This document shows positions 1-8,158 of a stretch of 19,270 bases of DNA, in pieces. The stretch is taken from contig JBNKUQ010000058.1 in the NCBI GenBank assembly GCA_050298695.1, forward strand, positions 1-19,270. Direction: 5' to 3'. The position numbers and the translations under genes were made by a program. Position 1 is the first letter of the stretch, and each line of letters starts with the position of its first letter. This stretch comes from CANLBN01 sp050298695 (GTDB lineage Bacteria; Pseudomonadota; Gammaproteobacteria; Pseudomonadales; Cellvibrionaceae). The notes below the pieces were generated by a model. The model had not been told where the DNA came from, did not search any database, and saw only the letters and a program-made list of their open reading frames with translations.

Positions 1-2
1 CT

Positions 3-2315
3 GGTGACGACATTTCGCCAGTGCAAAGTGCCTTGATGCGCATCATAAAAGAAGGGGCTTTAATTGGCTGGTTGCTACTTTGTGTCTACTTATTATTGGC
101 TTTGTCTTCATACTCGCAAGATGACCCCGGCTGGTCGAGCACGGGAGCGAGTGGCACGATTCAAAATACAGCGGGTCCTACTGGCGCATGGATTGCTGAT
201 CGCTTTTTTTCTTTCTTCGGTTATATCGCTTACTTATTTCCCGTCATGATTGCTTATCGAGTATGGCGAGTTTTTCGCGAACGCAATCAATTCTTACCCT
301 TTGATGCGTTGATGTTTTTGGTTCGTATCATTGGTTTGGTTTTGGTTATGGTGGCTTGTACGGGCTTGGTGGCGATTCAATTTGGTGAGGAGAGCGCCAG
401 TTTACCTGTCTCTAATGGCGGCATATTGGGAATCACAGTCGCTACCGCTGTAGAAGGTGCTTTTGGCTTTGTTGGAGCCAATTTGTTACTACTAGCAATG
501 GCTTTATTTGGCATCACCATCTTTACTGATATTTCTTGGTTGTGGTTGATGGATACCACGGGTTTTTATACCTTACAATTTAGTTCTTGGGCGATTGATC
601 GCTTGCAACAATACCGTTTGCAAAAACAAGAAGAAAAAGATGTACAAGAAACGGTTTCTGCCCGAAAAGAAAATCTAGCTCGCCAGGTACAAAAAAATAA
701 AGAACGCATCCCCCCAACTATTGAGTTACCCGCTACAAAACCTAAAGTGAGTCAGCGTGTTGAAAAAGAAAAGCAAACATCTTTGTTTGATGCTCCAGTA
801 ACCGGTGAGCTGCCCCCACTCAGTTTGCTTGATCCAGCCGATCACTCAAATGACAAAGGCTTTTCTGAAGCATCATTAGATGCGATGTCGCGCTTATTAG
901 AATTGAAGCTGCAAGATTTTGGTGTAAAAGCAGAAGTTGTTTCCGTATTGCCTGGTCCCGTGGTGACACGCTTTGAAATCCAGCCAGCTGCGGGGGTTAA
1001 GGCGAGTCGCATTACTAATCTTGCGAAAGACTTAGCCCGCTCAATGGCTGTTGTCAGTGTGCGTGTGGTAGAAATTATTCCTGGCAAAACGGTGATGGGA
1101 ATTGAAATTCCCAATGAGCATCGCGAAATGGTCAGGCTCAGTGAGGTGCTGTCATCAGATGTTTATGAACATTCAAAATCACCGCTGACTTTAGCCCTAG
1201 GGCATGACATAGCGGGTGAGCCAATTGTTGCCGATTTAGCAAAAATGCCGCATCTATTGGTTGCTGGTACAACGGGTTCCGGTAAGTCGGTTGGTATTAA
1301 TGTAATGCTGTTGAGCTTGTTGTACAAATCTAGTCCAAAAGACGTGCGTTTGATTTTGGTGGATCCAAAAATGTTAGAACTCTCTGTCTATGAAGGTATT
1401 CCACATCTATTAACGCCAGTTATTACTGACATGAAAGATGCGGCTAATGGTTTGCGTTGGTGTGTGGGCGAAATGGAAAGGCGTTATAAATTGATGGCGG
1501 CGTTAGGTGTGAGAAACTTGGCTGGCTATAATCGTAAAGTGGACGATGCCACTAAAAAAGGTGATCCAATTTTAGACCCGCTTTGGCGGCCCGAAGAAGA
1601 ATTTATTGCCGGCGAAGAAGAGGCGAGTGCGCCACCATTAGAATCATTGCCTGCTATTGTTGTGGTGATTGATGAATTTGCCGATATGATGATGATCGTC
1701 GGCAAAAAAGTTGAACAACTTATCGCAAGGATTGCGCAAAAAGCAAGGGCAGCAGGCATTCATCTAATGTTAGCAACGCAACGCCCGTCCGTTGATGTTA
1801 TCACGGGCTTAATTAAAGCCAATGTACCTTCACGGATTGCCTTCCAGGTCTCTTCGAAAATTGATTCACGAACTATTTTGGATCAAGGTGGTGCAGATCA
1901 GCTGCTTGGCCATGGCGATATGTTATATCTACCTTCAGGTACTAATGTTCCAACCCGTGTGCATGGTGCATTTGTTGATGATCACGAAGTCCATAAAGTT
2001 GTTGCGGACTGGAAGCGTCGTGGCGAACCTAATTATTTAGAGGGTGTCATTGATGAAAGCACTAATAACATTCCTGTACCAGGCATGAGTACCGGGGATG
2101 AAGATAGTGATGATGAAAGCGATGCGCTCTATGACGAAGCCGTTGCTTTTGTCACCGAGTCGCGTAAAGCGTCTATTTCTTCGGTGCAGAGAAAGTTACG
2201 TATTGGTTATAACCGTGCTGCTAGGTTAATTGAAACAATGGAGGCCAGTGGTGTTATCAGTGAAGCTGGGCATAATGGCTCACGTGAAGTGTTGGCACCT
2301 CCCCCCCCTAGATAA
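3..2315 (+). CDS. ftsK: DNA translocase FtsK (5' end outside the window)
   Basis: FtsK anchors at the division septum and pumps chromosomal DNA toward dif so that XerCD can resolve dimers. The visible part has four hydrophobic N-terminal segments (roughly bases 60-110, 200-260, 315-375, 470-560), a charged linker (about 600-850), then the motor. Walker A GTTGSGKS is at 1266-1289 and the Walker B region with IDEFAD at about 1656-1690. The C-terminal winged-helix gamma domain, which reads KOPS sites, spans about 2127-2300 (SRKASISSVQRKLRIGYNRA). The frame is open to the left edge. The GTG at 21 and ATG at 36 have no convincing ribosome site, and the hydrophobic start resembles the inside of Pseudomonas-type FtsK, so the true start probably lies upstream. 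The gene ends in a C8 run coding four prolines. lolA follows 14 bases later. Confidence 0.96.
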   Translation, partial: GDDISPVQSALMRIIKEGALIGWLLLCVYLLLALSSYSQDDPGWSSTGASGTIQNTAGPTGAWIADRFFSFFGYIAYLFPVMIAYRVWRVFRERNQFLPFDALMFLVRIIGLVLVMVACTGLVAIQFGEESASLPVSNGGILGITVATAVEGAFGFVGANLLLLAMALFGITIFTDISWLWLMDTTGFYTLQFSSWAIDRLQQYRLQKQEEKDVQETVSARKENLARQVQKNKERIPPTIELPATKPKVSQRVEKEKQTSLFDAPVTGELPPLSLLDPADHSNDKGFSEASLDAMSRLLELKLQDFGVKAEVVSVLPGPVVTRFEIQPAAGVKASRITNLAKDLARSMAVVSVRVVEIIPGKTVMGIEIPNEHREMVRLSEVLSSDVYEHSKSPLTLALGHDIAGEPIVADLAKMPHLLVAGTTGSGKSVGINVMLLSLLYKSSPKDVRLILVDPKMLELSVYEGIPHLLTPVITDMKDAANGLRWCVGEMERRYKLMAALGVRNLAGYNRKVDDATKKGDPILDPLWRPEEEFIAGEEEASAPPLESLPAIVVVIDEFADMMMIVGKKVEQLIARIAQKARAAGIHLMLATQRPSVDVITGLIKANVPSRIAFQVSSKIDSRTILDQGGADQLLGHGDMLYLPSGTNVPTRVHGAFVDDHEVHKVVADWKRRGEPNYLEGVIDESTNNIPVPGMSTGDEDSDDESDALYDEAVAFVTESRKASISSVQRKLRIGYNRAARLIETMEASGVISEAGHNGSREVLAPPPPR

Positions 2316-2329
2316 CAGAGACTCTTTGT

Positions 2330-2962
2330 ATGAAGCGAATTAAAATACTATCAAACCTTATTCTAGGCATTGCGACTAGTGCATTCGCTTTGCAATTACT
2401 GGCTAAAACAGCAACGGAAGACTTGGCTGAGAGGCTTAAAACTTATGAGACTTTTCAGGGTAATTTTAATCAAACAGTGACTGATAGTACGGGTGAATTG
2501 TTGCAGCAGTCTTCAGGGACGTTTAATGTTAAGTCTCCGGGATATTTCTATTGGGATACTCTACAACCTTTTCCGCAAAAAGTTATTGCGAACTTAAAAA
2601 GTATTTGGCTATATGATCCCGATTTAGAACAAGTGACAGTTAGTCCTTATTCTGACAGTGTCGATCAGTCTCCGGCTTTATTGTTAAGTGGTAATGTTGA
2701 AAAGATTACCGAGAATTATTCCGTTGAAAGAATAGAATCACCAGTGAATGGCTTTGTACTAACTCCAAAGGCAAATAGTAGCAACTTTACTGAACTGCGA
2801 TTGATTTTTACCGAAGCAGTTTTAACAACAATGATTCTGACCGATAGTCTTGAGCAAACGACGACATTTAACTTTGATGCGATAAAAATCAATCAGCCAA
2901 TCGATAGCGCCTTATTTGAATTTGAACCTCCCACTGGTGTCGATATCTTGAAAAATGACTAA
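2330..2962 (+). CDS. lolA: Outer-membrane lipoprotein carrier protein LolA
   Basis: LolA is the periplasmic chaperone that takes lipoproteins from LolCDE and hands them to LolB at the outer membrane. The 210-residue product has a signal peptide (KRIK, then a hydrophobic stretch to about residue 25). It continues with the typical LolA opening of a helix followed by TFQGNFNQTVTD, and then the GTFNVKSPGYFYWDT strand region that forms part of the lipid-binding half-barrel. Length is normal for the family. The position between ftsK and rarA matches the Pseudomonas arrangement. The stop overlaps the rarA start by 8 bases (ATGACTAA), which suggests translational coupling. No strong Shine-Dalgarno is visible, but no alternative start is better. 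Confidence 0.95.
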   Translation: MKRIKILSNLILGIATSAFALQLLAKTATEDLAERLKTYETFQGNFNQTVTDSTGELLQQSSGTFNVKSPGYFYWDTLQPFPQKVIANLKSIWLYDPDLEQVTVSPYSDSVDQSPALLLSGNVEKITENYSVERIESPVNGFVLTPKANSSNFTELRLIFTEAVLTTMILTDSLEQTTTFNFDAIKINQPIDSALFEFEPPTGVDILKND

Positions 2963-4319
2963 AGACCTTTTTTCAAACGGGGAGGGCGAGCGCTATATTC
3001 CTCTGGCTGCCCGGCTACGACCCCAGCACCTCAACGACTATATCGGACAAGAGCATTTATTAGCTCAGGGAAAACCCTTGCGAGATGTTATTGATAAGGG
3101 TCAAATCCATTCGATGATATTTTGGGGCCCGCCAGGGGTTGGAAAAACTTCTTTGGCTAAATTATTAGCGCACACTATCGATGCGCATTTTATTACCTTA
3201 TCGGCGGTTATGGCAGGCGTTAAGGATATTCGTGATGCTGTTTCCAAGGCGGAGTTTCATTTGCAGCAAAATGCTAAACGCACTTTGTTGTTTATTGATG
3301 AAGTACATCGCTTTAATAAATCACAACAAGATGCTTTTTTGCCTTATGTAGAAAATGGAACGATTACCTTTATTGGCGCGACAACGGAAAACCCTTCATT
3401 TGAATTAAATAATGCATTGCTATCGCGTTGTAGAGTCTATGTATTGCGAGCCCTTAGTGAAAAGGGTATTGCAACTTTATTGAAACATGCATTGGAAGAT
3501 TTGGGCAGAGGGCTTGGAAAACTTCAACTTAAATATACGGAAGAATTAATTCAACTATTAGCAACATCGGCAAATGGAGATGCTCGCAAGGCGCTTAACT
3601 TACTAGAAATTGCATCTGATCTTGCGGTTGATGGAAAGTTAACAAAAGAAATAATTGCGGAAGTGATTGGCGGAGATGTTCGCCGTTTTGATAAAGGTGG
3701 CGATATTTTTTATGAGCAAATCTCTGCTTTGCATAAATCTGTCCGAGGGTCTGCCCCCGATGCTGCACTTTATTGGTGTATGAAAATGCTGGATGGCGGT
3801 TGTGATCCGCTTTATATCGCGCGACGAGTGGTGCGAATGGCAACTGAGGATATTGGTAATGCCGATCCGAGAGCCCTGCAAATAAGCCTTAATGCTTGGG
3901 ATGTACAAGAACGCTTGGGTAGTCCTGAAGGCGAACTTGCTATTGCTCAAGCTGTTCTCTACTTGGCAGCAGCACCTAAAAGTAATGCGGTGTATAATGC
4001 GTTTAACTCAGCCAAGAGCGACATTGCCAAATTACCGGATTATGATGTGCCCATGCATTTGCGCAACGCACCCACACAGCTTATGAAAACATTAGATTAT
4101 GGGACGGAATACCGCTATGCCCATGATGAACCTGATGCTTATGCCGCGGGAGAAAATTATTTTCCAGAGCCTTTAGCCGATAAACAGTATTATTTTCCTG
4201 TTACTCGTGGCTTAGAAATTAAGATAAAAGAAAAAATGGATTATTTAAAAGGTTTGGATTTGGCCAGTAACCATCTACGTTATCCATCAAATAGTAAACA
4301 CACAGGTGATAAGGTATGA
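2955..4319 (+). CDS. rarA: Replication-associated recombination protein A (RarA/MgsA) AAA+ ATPase
   Basis: RarA is a clamp-loader-like AAA+ ATPase that acts at stalled replication forks and single-strand gaps. The 454 residues show Walker A GPPGVGKT at 58-65, Walker B LLFIDE at 111-116 followed by VHRFNKSQQD, sensor 1 GATTENPSFE at 141-150, and an arginine-finger region SRCR at 157-160. The C-terminal half is the tetramerisation domain, with recognisable family stretches such as ALYWCMKMLDGGCDPLYIAR. Length agrees with the roughly 440-residue family. It overlaps lolA by 8 bases and crcB by 4 (ATGA), so the three genes are probably one transcript. Long minus-strand open frames inside it are shadows. 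Confidence 0.96.
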   Translation: MTKDLFSNGEGERYIPLAARLRPQHLNDYIGQEHLLAQGKPLRDVIDKGQIHSMIFWGPPGVGKTSLAKLLAHTIDAHFITLSAVMAGVKDIRDAVSKAEFHLQQNAKRTLLFIDEVHRFNKSQQDAFLPYVENGTITFIGATTENPSFELNNALLSRCRVYVLRALSEKGIATLLKHALEDLGRGLGKLQLKYTEELIQLLATSANGDARKALNLLEIASDLAVDGKLTKEIIAEVIGGDVRRFDKGGDIFYEQISALHKSVRGSAPDAALYWCMKMLDGGCDPLYIARRVVRMATEDIGNADPRALQISLNAWDVQERLGSPEGELAIAQAVLYLAAAPKSNAVYNAFNSAKSDIAKLPDYDVPMHLRNAPTQLMKTLDYGTEYRYAHDEPDAYAAGENYFPEPLADKQYYFPVTRGLEIKIKEKMDYLKGLDLASNHLRYPSNSKHTGDKV

Positions 4320-4687
4320 CTTGGTTGGTGGTGGCTTTAGGTGGTGCTTTGGGTGCGATGAGCCGTTATGGTTTGATACAACTTTTACCACAAACAGCCC
4401 CACACTTTCCTTGGGCTATATGGTCAGCTAACCTGATTGGTTCATCCTTAATCGGGCTTATTTATGTGTTAATTATGGAAAAAGGTATTATGCCCGTAGA
4501 GTGGCGGCCTTTTCTTGCCGTTGGTTTTCTAGGTGCATTAACGACGTTTTCGACATTTGCACTAGATGGCATCTTACTTTGGCAAAATGGTCAGTGGATA
4601 TTAGCGCTAACTTATGTTGTTAGCACGGTGATTGGATGTTTAGTATGCGCGGTAGCAGCAATGTTATTAGCACAACGTTTTTTTTAA
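4316..4687 (+). CDS. crcB: Fluoride-specific ion channel CrcB/Fluc
   Basis: CrcB forms a dual-topology dimeric channel in the inner membrane that exports fluoride. The 123-residue product has four hydrophobic segments. It carries the family signatures GGALGAMSRYGL (9-20), a conserved asparagine in WSANLIGS (N39), and the pore stretch GALTTFSTFALDG (73-85) with its phenylalanine box. The start overlaps the rarA stop as ATGA, so it is likely translated by coupling. I saw no fluoride riboswitch upstream, because the gene has no leader of its own. The coding sequence ends in a T8 run that merges with the stop codon. serS begins 26 bases downstream. Confidence 0.95.
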   Translation: MTWLVVALGGALGAMSRYGLIQLLPQTAPHFPWAIWSANLIGSSLIGLIYVLIMEKGIMPVEWRPFLAVGFLGALTTFSTFALDGILLWQNGQWILALTYVVSTVIGCLVCAVAAMLLAQRFF

Positions 4688-4713
4688 TTTTGTAAAGTCA
4701 TTGGGAATTTTTT

Positions 4714-5991
4714 ATGTTAGACCCAAAACTAGTTCGCGCAGAACTTGATATGGTTGTAAAAAAATTAGCAACGCGCGGTTATCATTTTGATGCCGATGTT
4801 TTTTCCGCTTTGGAGGCCGAACGTAAAACGCTACAAGTAACATCGGAATCACTACAGCAAGAGCGTAATGCCCGCGCAAAAAATATTGGTAAAGCTAAAG
4901 CTGCGGGCGAAGATATTGCCCCTTTATTAGCAGAGGTAGAATCTTTAAAACAACAAGATCTTGATGCACAAGAAGCACTTAAGTCGGTGCAGGAGAAGTT
5001 AAGTGACTTGCTCAGCAGCATTCCTAACTTACCCGCTGACAGTGTGCCTGAGGGAAAAAATGAAGACGACAATGTAGAGATTCGTCGTTGGGGTGAGCCT
5101 AAACAATTTACTTTTGCTATTAAAGACCATGTGGATCTTGGCGAAAAAAATGGTGAACTTGATTTTGAAATAGCATCAAAACTCACCGGTTCACGTTTTG
5201 CGGTACTACAGGGCCAGTTAGCTCGTTTGCAACGGGCTTTAATTCAATTTATGTTGGATACACATACTAATGAACACGGCTACCGAGAAATTTATGTCCC
5301 TTTTATGGTGAATAAAGACTCCCTCTTTGGTACAGGACAATTACCTAAATTTGAAGAAGACCTATTTAAAACCAATGATGAACGCGATTTATATTTAATT
5401 CCTACAGCAGAAGTGCCTGTGACGAATATATTGCGCGATGAGTTATTACAAAAAGAAGATCAGCTTCCGTTAAAGTTTGTTTGTCATTCACCGTGTTTTC
5501 GTAGTGAAGCCGGTAGTCATGGGCGCGATACACGAGGTTTAATTCGTCAGCACCAATTTGAAAAAGTAGAACTGGTTAATTTTGTAAGGCCCGAAGATTC
5601 TGATCAGGCTTTGGAGGATTTGACAGCATGTGCTGAGACTATTTTACAAAAGCTCGAGCTACCTTATCGTACCATTGTACTATGCACCGGCGATATGGGT
5701 TTTTCTGCAGCCAAGACCTACGATATAGAAGTATGGGTGCCTTCGCAGAATAAGTACCGAGAAATTTCTTCCTGTAGTAATTTTTACGATTTTCAAGCAC
5801 GGCGAATGAAAGCACGCTATCGTCATCCAGAAACGGGTAAGCCAGAATTACTCCATACGCTCAATGGTTCTGCGTTAGCGGTTGGCCGTACTTTATTAGC
5901 CATTATGGAGAACTATCAACAAGAAGATGGGAGCATCGCTGTCCCTACCGTATTACAAGCTTATATGGGTGGGCTTAAAAAGATAGCTTGA
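4714..5991 (+). CDS. serS: Seryl-tRNA synthetase
   Basis: This cytoplasmic class II synthetase charges tRNA-Ser (and tRNA-Sec where present) with serine. The N-terminal part (residues about 28-110) is the long antiparallel coiled coil that reads the tRNA variable arm (EAERKTLQVTSESLQQERNA onward). The catalytic domain has motif 2 FRSEAGSHGRDTRGL starting at F262 and motif 3 with GSALAVGR at 385-392, followed by TLLAIMENYQ. The 425-residue length is normal. GGGA eight bases before the ATG serves as ribosome site. It follows crcB on the same strand with a 26-base gap and may share its transcript. Confidence 0.97.
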   Translation: MLDPKLVRAELDMVVKKLATRGYHFDADVFSALEAERKTLQVTSESLQQERNARAKNIGKAKAAGEDIAPLLAEVESLKQQDLDAQEALKSVQEKLSDLLSSIPNLPADSVPEGKNEDDNVEIRRWGEPKQFTFAIKDHVDLGEKNGELDFEIASKLTGSRFAVLQGQLARLQRALIQFMLDTHTNEHGYREIYVPFMVNKDSLFGTGQLPKFEEDLFKTNDERDLYLIPTAEVPVTNILRDELLQKEDQLPLKFVCHSPCFRSEAGSHGRDTRGLIRQHQFEKVELVNFVRPEDSDQALEDLTACAETILQKLELPYRTIVLCTGDMGFSAAKTYDIEVWVPSQNKYREISSCSNFYDFQARRMKARYRHPETGKPELLHTLNGSALAVGRTLLAIMENYQQEDGSIAVPTVLQAYMGGLKKIA

Positions 5992-6000
5992 AGCTAGCTA

Positions 6001-6068
6001 ACAGACAATAGTTCACAACTTACAGTAAAAGAAGTAGCCATTTCTGTAGACTGTGAGCTGTTATCTGT
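6001..6068. repeat. 25-bp imperfect inverted repeat between serS and cysG
   Basis: The left arm (6001-6025, beginning ACAGACAATAG) and right arm (6044-6068, ending GCTGTTATCTGT) match at 19 of 25 positions when one is reverse-complemented. The arms are separated by 18 bases, and all six differences are transitions. Three of the six become G-U pairs in the plus-strand RNA, so a long hairpin is possible. No T tract follows, so it is not a typical intrinsic terminator. It could instead be a degenerate repeat element or an mRNA structure ahead of cysG. Confidence 0.6.
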
Positions 6069-6107
6069 AAACTCTTACTAATACTAGAAAAGCAAATAAA
6101 ATCTTTT

Positions 6108-7496
6108 ATGAAATACATGCCCTTTTTTTTCGATCTTAACGATCGGTCATGTTTGTTTGTGGGTGGCGGCACTATTGCGACACGTAAAGCCCGTTTAATT
6201 GCTCAGGCGGGAGCTAAGTTAATCGTTGTTTCGCCCTATGCCACCGATGAAATGCTAGCCTTGGTTAAGGATAGTGGTGGGCAATATATTCAGAGAGAGT
6301 TTGAAGACCAAGATCTTGGTCTCGGGATGATGGTGATCTGTGCAACGGATGATGATGCCGTTAATGCTCATGTGTCTGCGCTTGCTCAAGAAAAAAAGTT
6401 ACCCGTTAATGTTGTTGATTCACCTGCACTGTGTAGCATTATTACACCATCCATCGTTGATCGTTCACCATTGATGATTGCCATTAGTAGTGGTGGTGAA
6501 GCACCAGTTTTGGCACGACAAATTCGCGCCAAACTAGAAATTATGTTTCCCTCTGGCTATGGAATGCTGGCTAAACTGGCCAGTCAGTTTCGGCATAGTG
6601 TTAAGCAAACCCTGAGATCTACTGAACAGCGTTTACGGTTTTGGCAAAAAGTATTTGATGGACCCATCGCGGAAAAAGCATTCGCAGGTAACACGCATGA
6701 GGCAGAGGAGGGAATCAAAGCATTATTGTCGTCGATGAGTGGAGATGAAATAGTCGGTGAAGTTTATCTGGTTGGTGCAGGTCCTGGTGATCCAGATTTA
6801 TTAACCTTTAAAGCACTGCGTTTGATGCAGCAAGCTGATGTCGTGCTCTACGATCGTCTAGTGAGTGATGGTGTACTTAATCTAGTACGGCGAGATGCCG
6901 AACGCATTTATGTGGGCAAGCGGCGAGCTGATCATGCGGTACCACAGCAAAGCATTAATCAGTTATTAGTTGATCTCGCCAAAGAGGGGAAACGAGTTCT
7001 GCGCTTGAAGGGAGGAGATCCTTTTATTTTTGGTCGTGGTGGTGAAGAGATTGAGCTGTTGGCTGAAAATAACATTTCTTTTCAAGTAGTTCCCGGTATT
7101 ACGGCTGCTTCTGGTTGTGCTGCTTATGCAGGTATCCCTCTAACTCATCGAGATCATGCGCAGTCAGTACGCTTTATTACTGGTCATACTAAAGCGGGTG
7201 ATATCGATTTACCCTGGCAATCATTGATGGATACTAACCAAACATTGGTATTTTACATGGGCCTGCTCAATCTATCGGCCATTTTTGCAGAATTAATAAA
7301 ACGTGGGCGTGATAAAGACACACCGGTAGCTTTGGTGGAAAAAGGTACGCGGCCAGACCAACGTGTGTTAACTGGCACTTTATCGAGTTTACCTGGGCTT
7401 ATTGAAAACGAAGATGTACATGCTCCTACCTTATTAATCATAGGTGGCGTGGTTAGTTTGCATAAGCAGTTGAATTGGTACACTCCAAGCGAGTAG
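6108..7496 (+). CDS. cysG: Siroheme synthase CysG (trifunctional)
   Basis: CysG converts uroporphyrinogen III to siroheme by two SAM-dependent methylations, NAD-dependent dehydrogenation and iron insertion. Siroheme serves sulfite and nitrite reductases. Residues 1-205 form the dehydrogenase/ferrochelatase half: GGG NAD loop at 19-21, NVVD with D104, and SSGG with S127/S128, matching positions known in Salmonella CysG. Residues about 216-455 form the methyltransferase half: VGAGPGDPD at 222-230, YDR with D249, K271, GGDPFIFGRGGEE at 302-314, and YMG with M384. The 462-residue length is typical. The start MKYMPFFFDL lines up with the enterobacterial protein. A T8 run lies in codons 6-8. No strong ribosome site is visible. 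Sulfate reductase cysH is also in this window, but far away and on the other strand. Confidence 0.96.
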   Translation: MKYMPFFFDLNDRSCLFVGGGTIATRKARLIAQAGAKLIVVSPYATDEMLALVKDSGGQYIQREFEDQDLGLGMMVICATDDDAVNAHVSALAQEKKLPVNVVDSPALCSIITPSIVDRSPLMIAISSGGEAPVLARQIRAKLEIMFPSGYGMLAKLASQFRHSVKQTLRSTEQRLRFWQKVFDGPIAEKAFAGNTHEAEEGIKALLSSMSGDEIVGEVYLVGAGPGDPDLLTFKALRLMQQADVVLYDRLVSDGVLNLVRRDAERIYVGKRRADHAVPQQSINQLLVDLAKEGKRVLRLKGGDPFIFGRGGEEIELLAENNISFQVVPGITAASGCAAYAGIPLTHRDHAQSVRFITGHTKAGDIDLPWQSLMDTNQTLVFYMGLLNLSAIFAELIKRGRDKDTPVALVEKGTRPDQRVLTGTLSSLPGLIENEDVHAPTLLIIGGVVSLHKQLNWYTPSE

Positions 7497-7641
7497 TTGA
7501 TTGCGGCTAAGGTAAACAGATTGATTATATTTGGTAAGTGTTTTCTTACTGAGTTGTACTTACTGAGTCAATATTCTGTCCAGCTATAAAATATAAAAAT
7601 ATTTATTTTTCATAATGTTATATGGCTTTCTTAAAGTGACA

Positions 7642-7663
7642 AAATGTAAACTTCATCACATTT
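7642..7663. promoter_or_regulatory. CRP/Vfr-like operator
   Basis: The core is TGTAA-N6-TCACA at 7645-7660, flanked by AAA and TTT. By eye it matches 18 of 22 positions of the E. coli CRP consensus. The centre is near 7652.5, about 60 bases before the start point predicted from the TATAAA at 7701. That agrees with a class I activator position (-61.5). The only downstream gene is the 83-residue protein at 7812. Binding by CRP or Vfr is inferred, not shown. Confidence 0.6.
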
Positions 7664-7700
7664 TTGCATATTCATTCTAAAAAAATACGTAAACTGCCGA

Positions 7701-7706
7701 TATAAA
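7701..7706 (+). promoter_or_regulatory. Candidate -10 element (TATAAA) for the 7812 gene
   Basis: TATAAA lies within the 315-base gap after cysG. No good -35 box lies 16-18 bases upstream, as is common where an activator such as CRP is needed. The predicted start near 7713 leaves a leader of about 100 bases, which contains the palindrome at 7753. The rest of the gap (7497-7641) is AT-rich and holds a 10-base direct repeat, CTTACTGAGT, at 7545 and 7559. I see no gene there. Confidence 0.4.
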
Positions 7707-7752
7707 GAATAAGCAAGGCTTAATCTTGTTTTATAGGACTGTTGAACAAATA

Positions 7753-7764
7753 AACAGCGCTGTT
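7753..7764. promoter_or_regulatory. Perfect 12-bp palindrome in the leader of the 7812 gene
   Basis: AACAGCGCTGTT is exactly self-complementary and lies 47 bases before the start codon, downstream of the predicted promoter. It is more GC-rich than its AT-rich surroundings. It could be a repressor operator, or simply chance. No family assignment is possible. Confidence 0.3.
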
Positions 7765-7811
7765 ATAAAATTTGTTATCCATATAGCCCGTAAATTAGAG
7801 GAGGGTGCATA

Positions 7812-8063
7812 ATGATTAATATTGGTCCGCTACACCCACCTATAACTACGCCTAAAATAAACAAAACTGCCTCTAGCGAAGCCGCTACAGAGAGTACTGA
7901 AATTAATAAAGATGCACAGCCGGTGGTAGTTCAGCCGCCCAAACAAAAAAAACAGCGGGGTAAAGACCGACGGCAACGTAATGTCAAGCCGCTGATTGAT
8001 TTACGCTCGTCTGGTGACCGTCGGGTCGACCCTGATAAGCCTTCAATCAACATCAAAATATAA
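7812..8063 (+). CDS. Small basic, probably disordered protein of unknown function
   Basis: I do not recognise the family. The 83 residues hold no predicted membrane segment, signal peptide or cysteine. The first half is rich in Pro, Thr, Ser, Ala and Glu. The middle is strongly basic (PPKQKKQRGKDRRQRN). The C-terminal half repeats a DRR pattern (KDRRQRN, then GDRRVDP) around the short hydrophobic stretch PLIDLRSSG. Evidence that it is real includes an excellent ribosome site (AGAGGAGGG at 7797-7805, six bases before the ATG) and an upstream region with a CRP-like operator and a -10 box. It appears monocistronic, with 95 bases to the next gene. The composition could suit a nucleic-acid or ribosome binder, or a short linear-motif protein; that is inference only. 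Confidence 0.7.
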   Translation: MINIGPLHPPITTPKINKTASSEAATESTEINKDAQPVVVQPPKQKKQRGKDRRQRNVKPLIDLRSSGDRRVDPDKPSINIKI

Positions 8064-8158
8064 TAAACCATTTATTAGCATGGAGCGTGTCACAGCGCTA
8101 CATAGCTAACTGCGTTACACTCTTTATTGGTTCATAACATGTATAGAATTCATATAAC

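Noticed and set aside
3639..3950. A 103-codon minus-strand open frame
   Set aside because: It lies entirely within rarA, whose protein motifs are clear; the reverse frame has no recognisable domain or ribosome site.
4688..4713. Possible fluoride riboswitch linked to crcB
   Set aside because: crcB starts inside the rarA stop with no leader, and the short gap after it is too small for a riboswitch.
7545..7568. Direct repeat CTTACTGAGT, two copies 14 bases apart
   Set aside because: Only two copies with no further periodicity; mentioned as a regional feature but too little for a CRISPR, iteron or operator claim.
7739..7757. CTGT...ACAG pair resembling a LexA box upstream of the small basic protein
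   Set aside because: The gap between the half-sites is 11 bases, not the 8 of CTGT-N8-ACAG LexA boxes.
7497..7811. Possible hidden tRNA or small RNA gene in the longest gene-free gap
   Set aside because: No cloverleaf, T-loop sequence or clear terminator was found; promoter and operator elements explain the region better.
8082..8125. Imperfect stem (GTGT...ACAC) between the small basic protein and the DUF411 gene
   Set aside because: Pairing is broken by a mismatch and a bulge, and no T tract follows, so it is not supported as a terminator.
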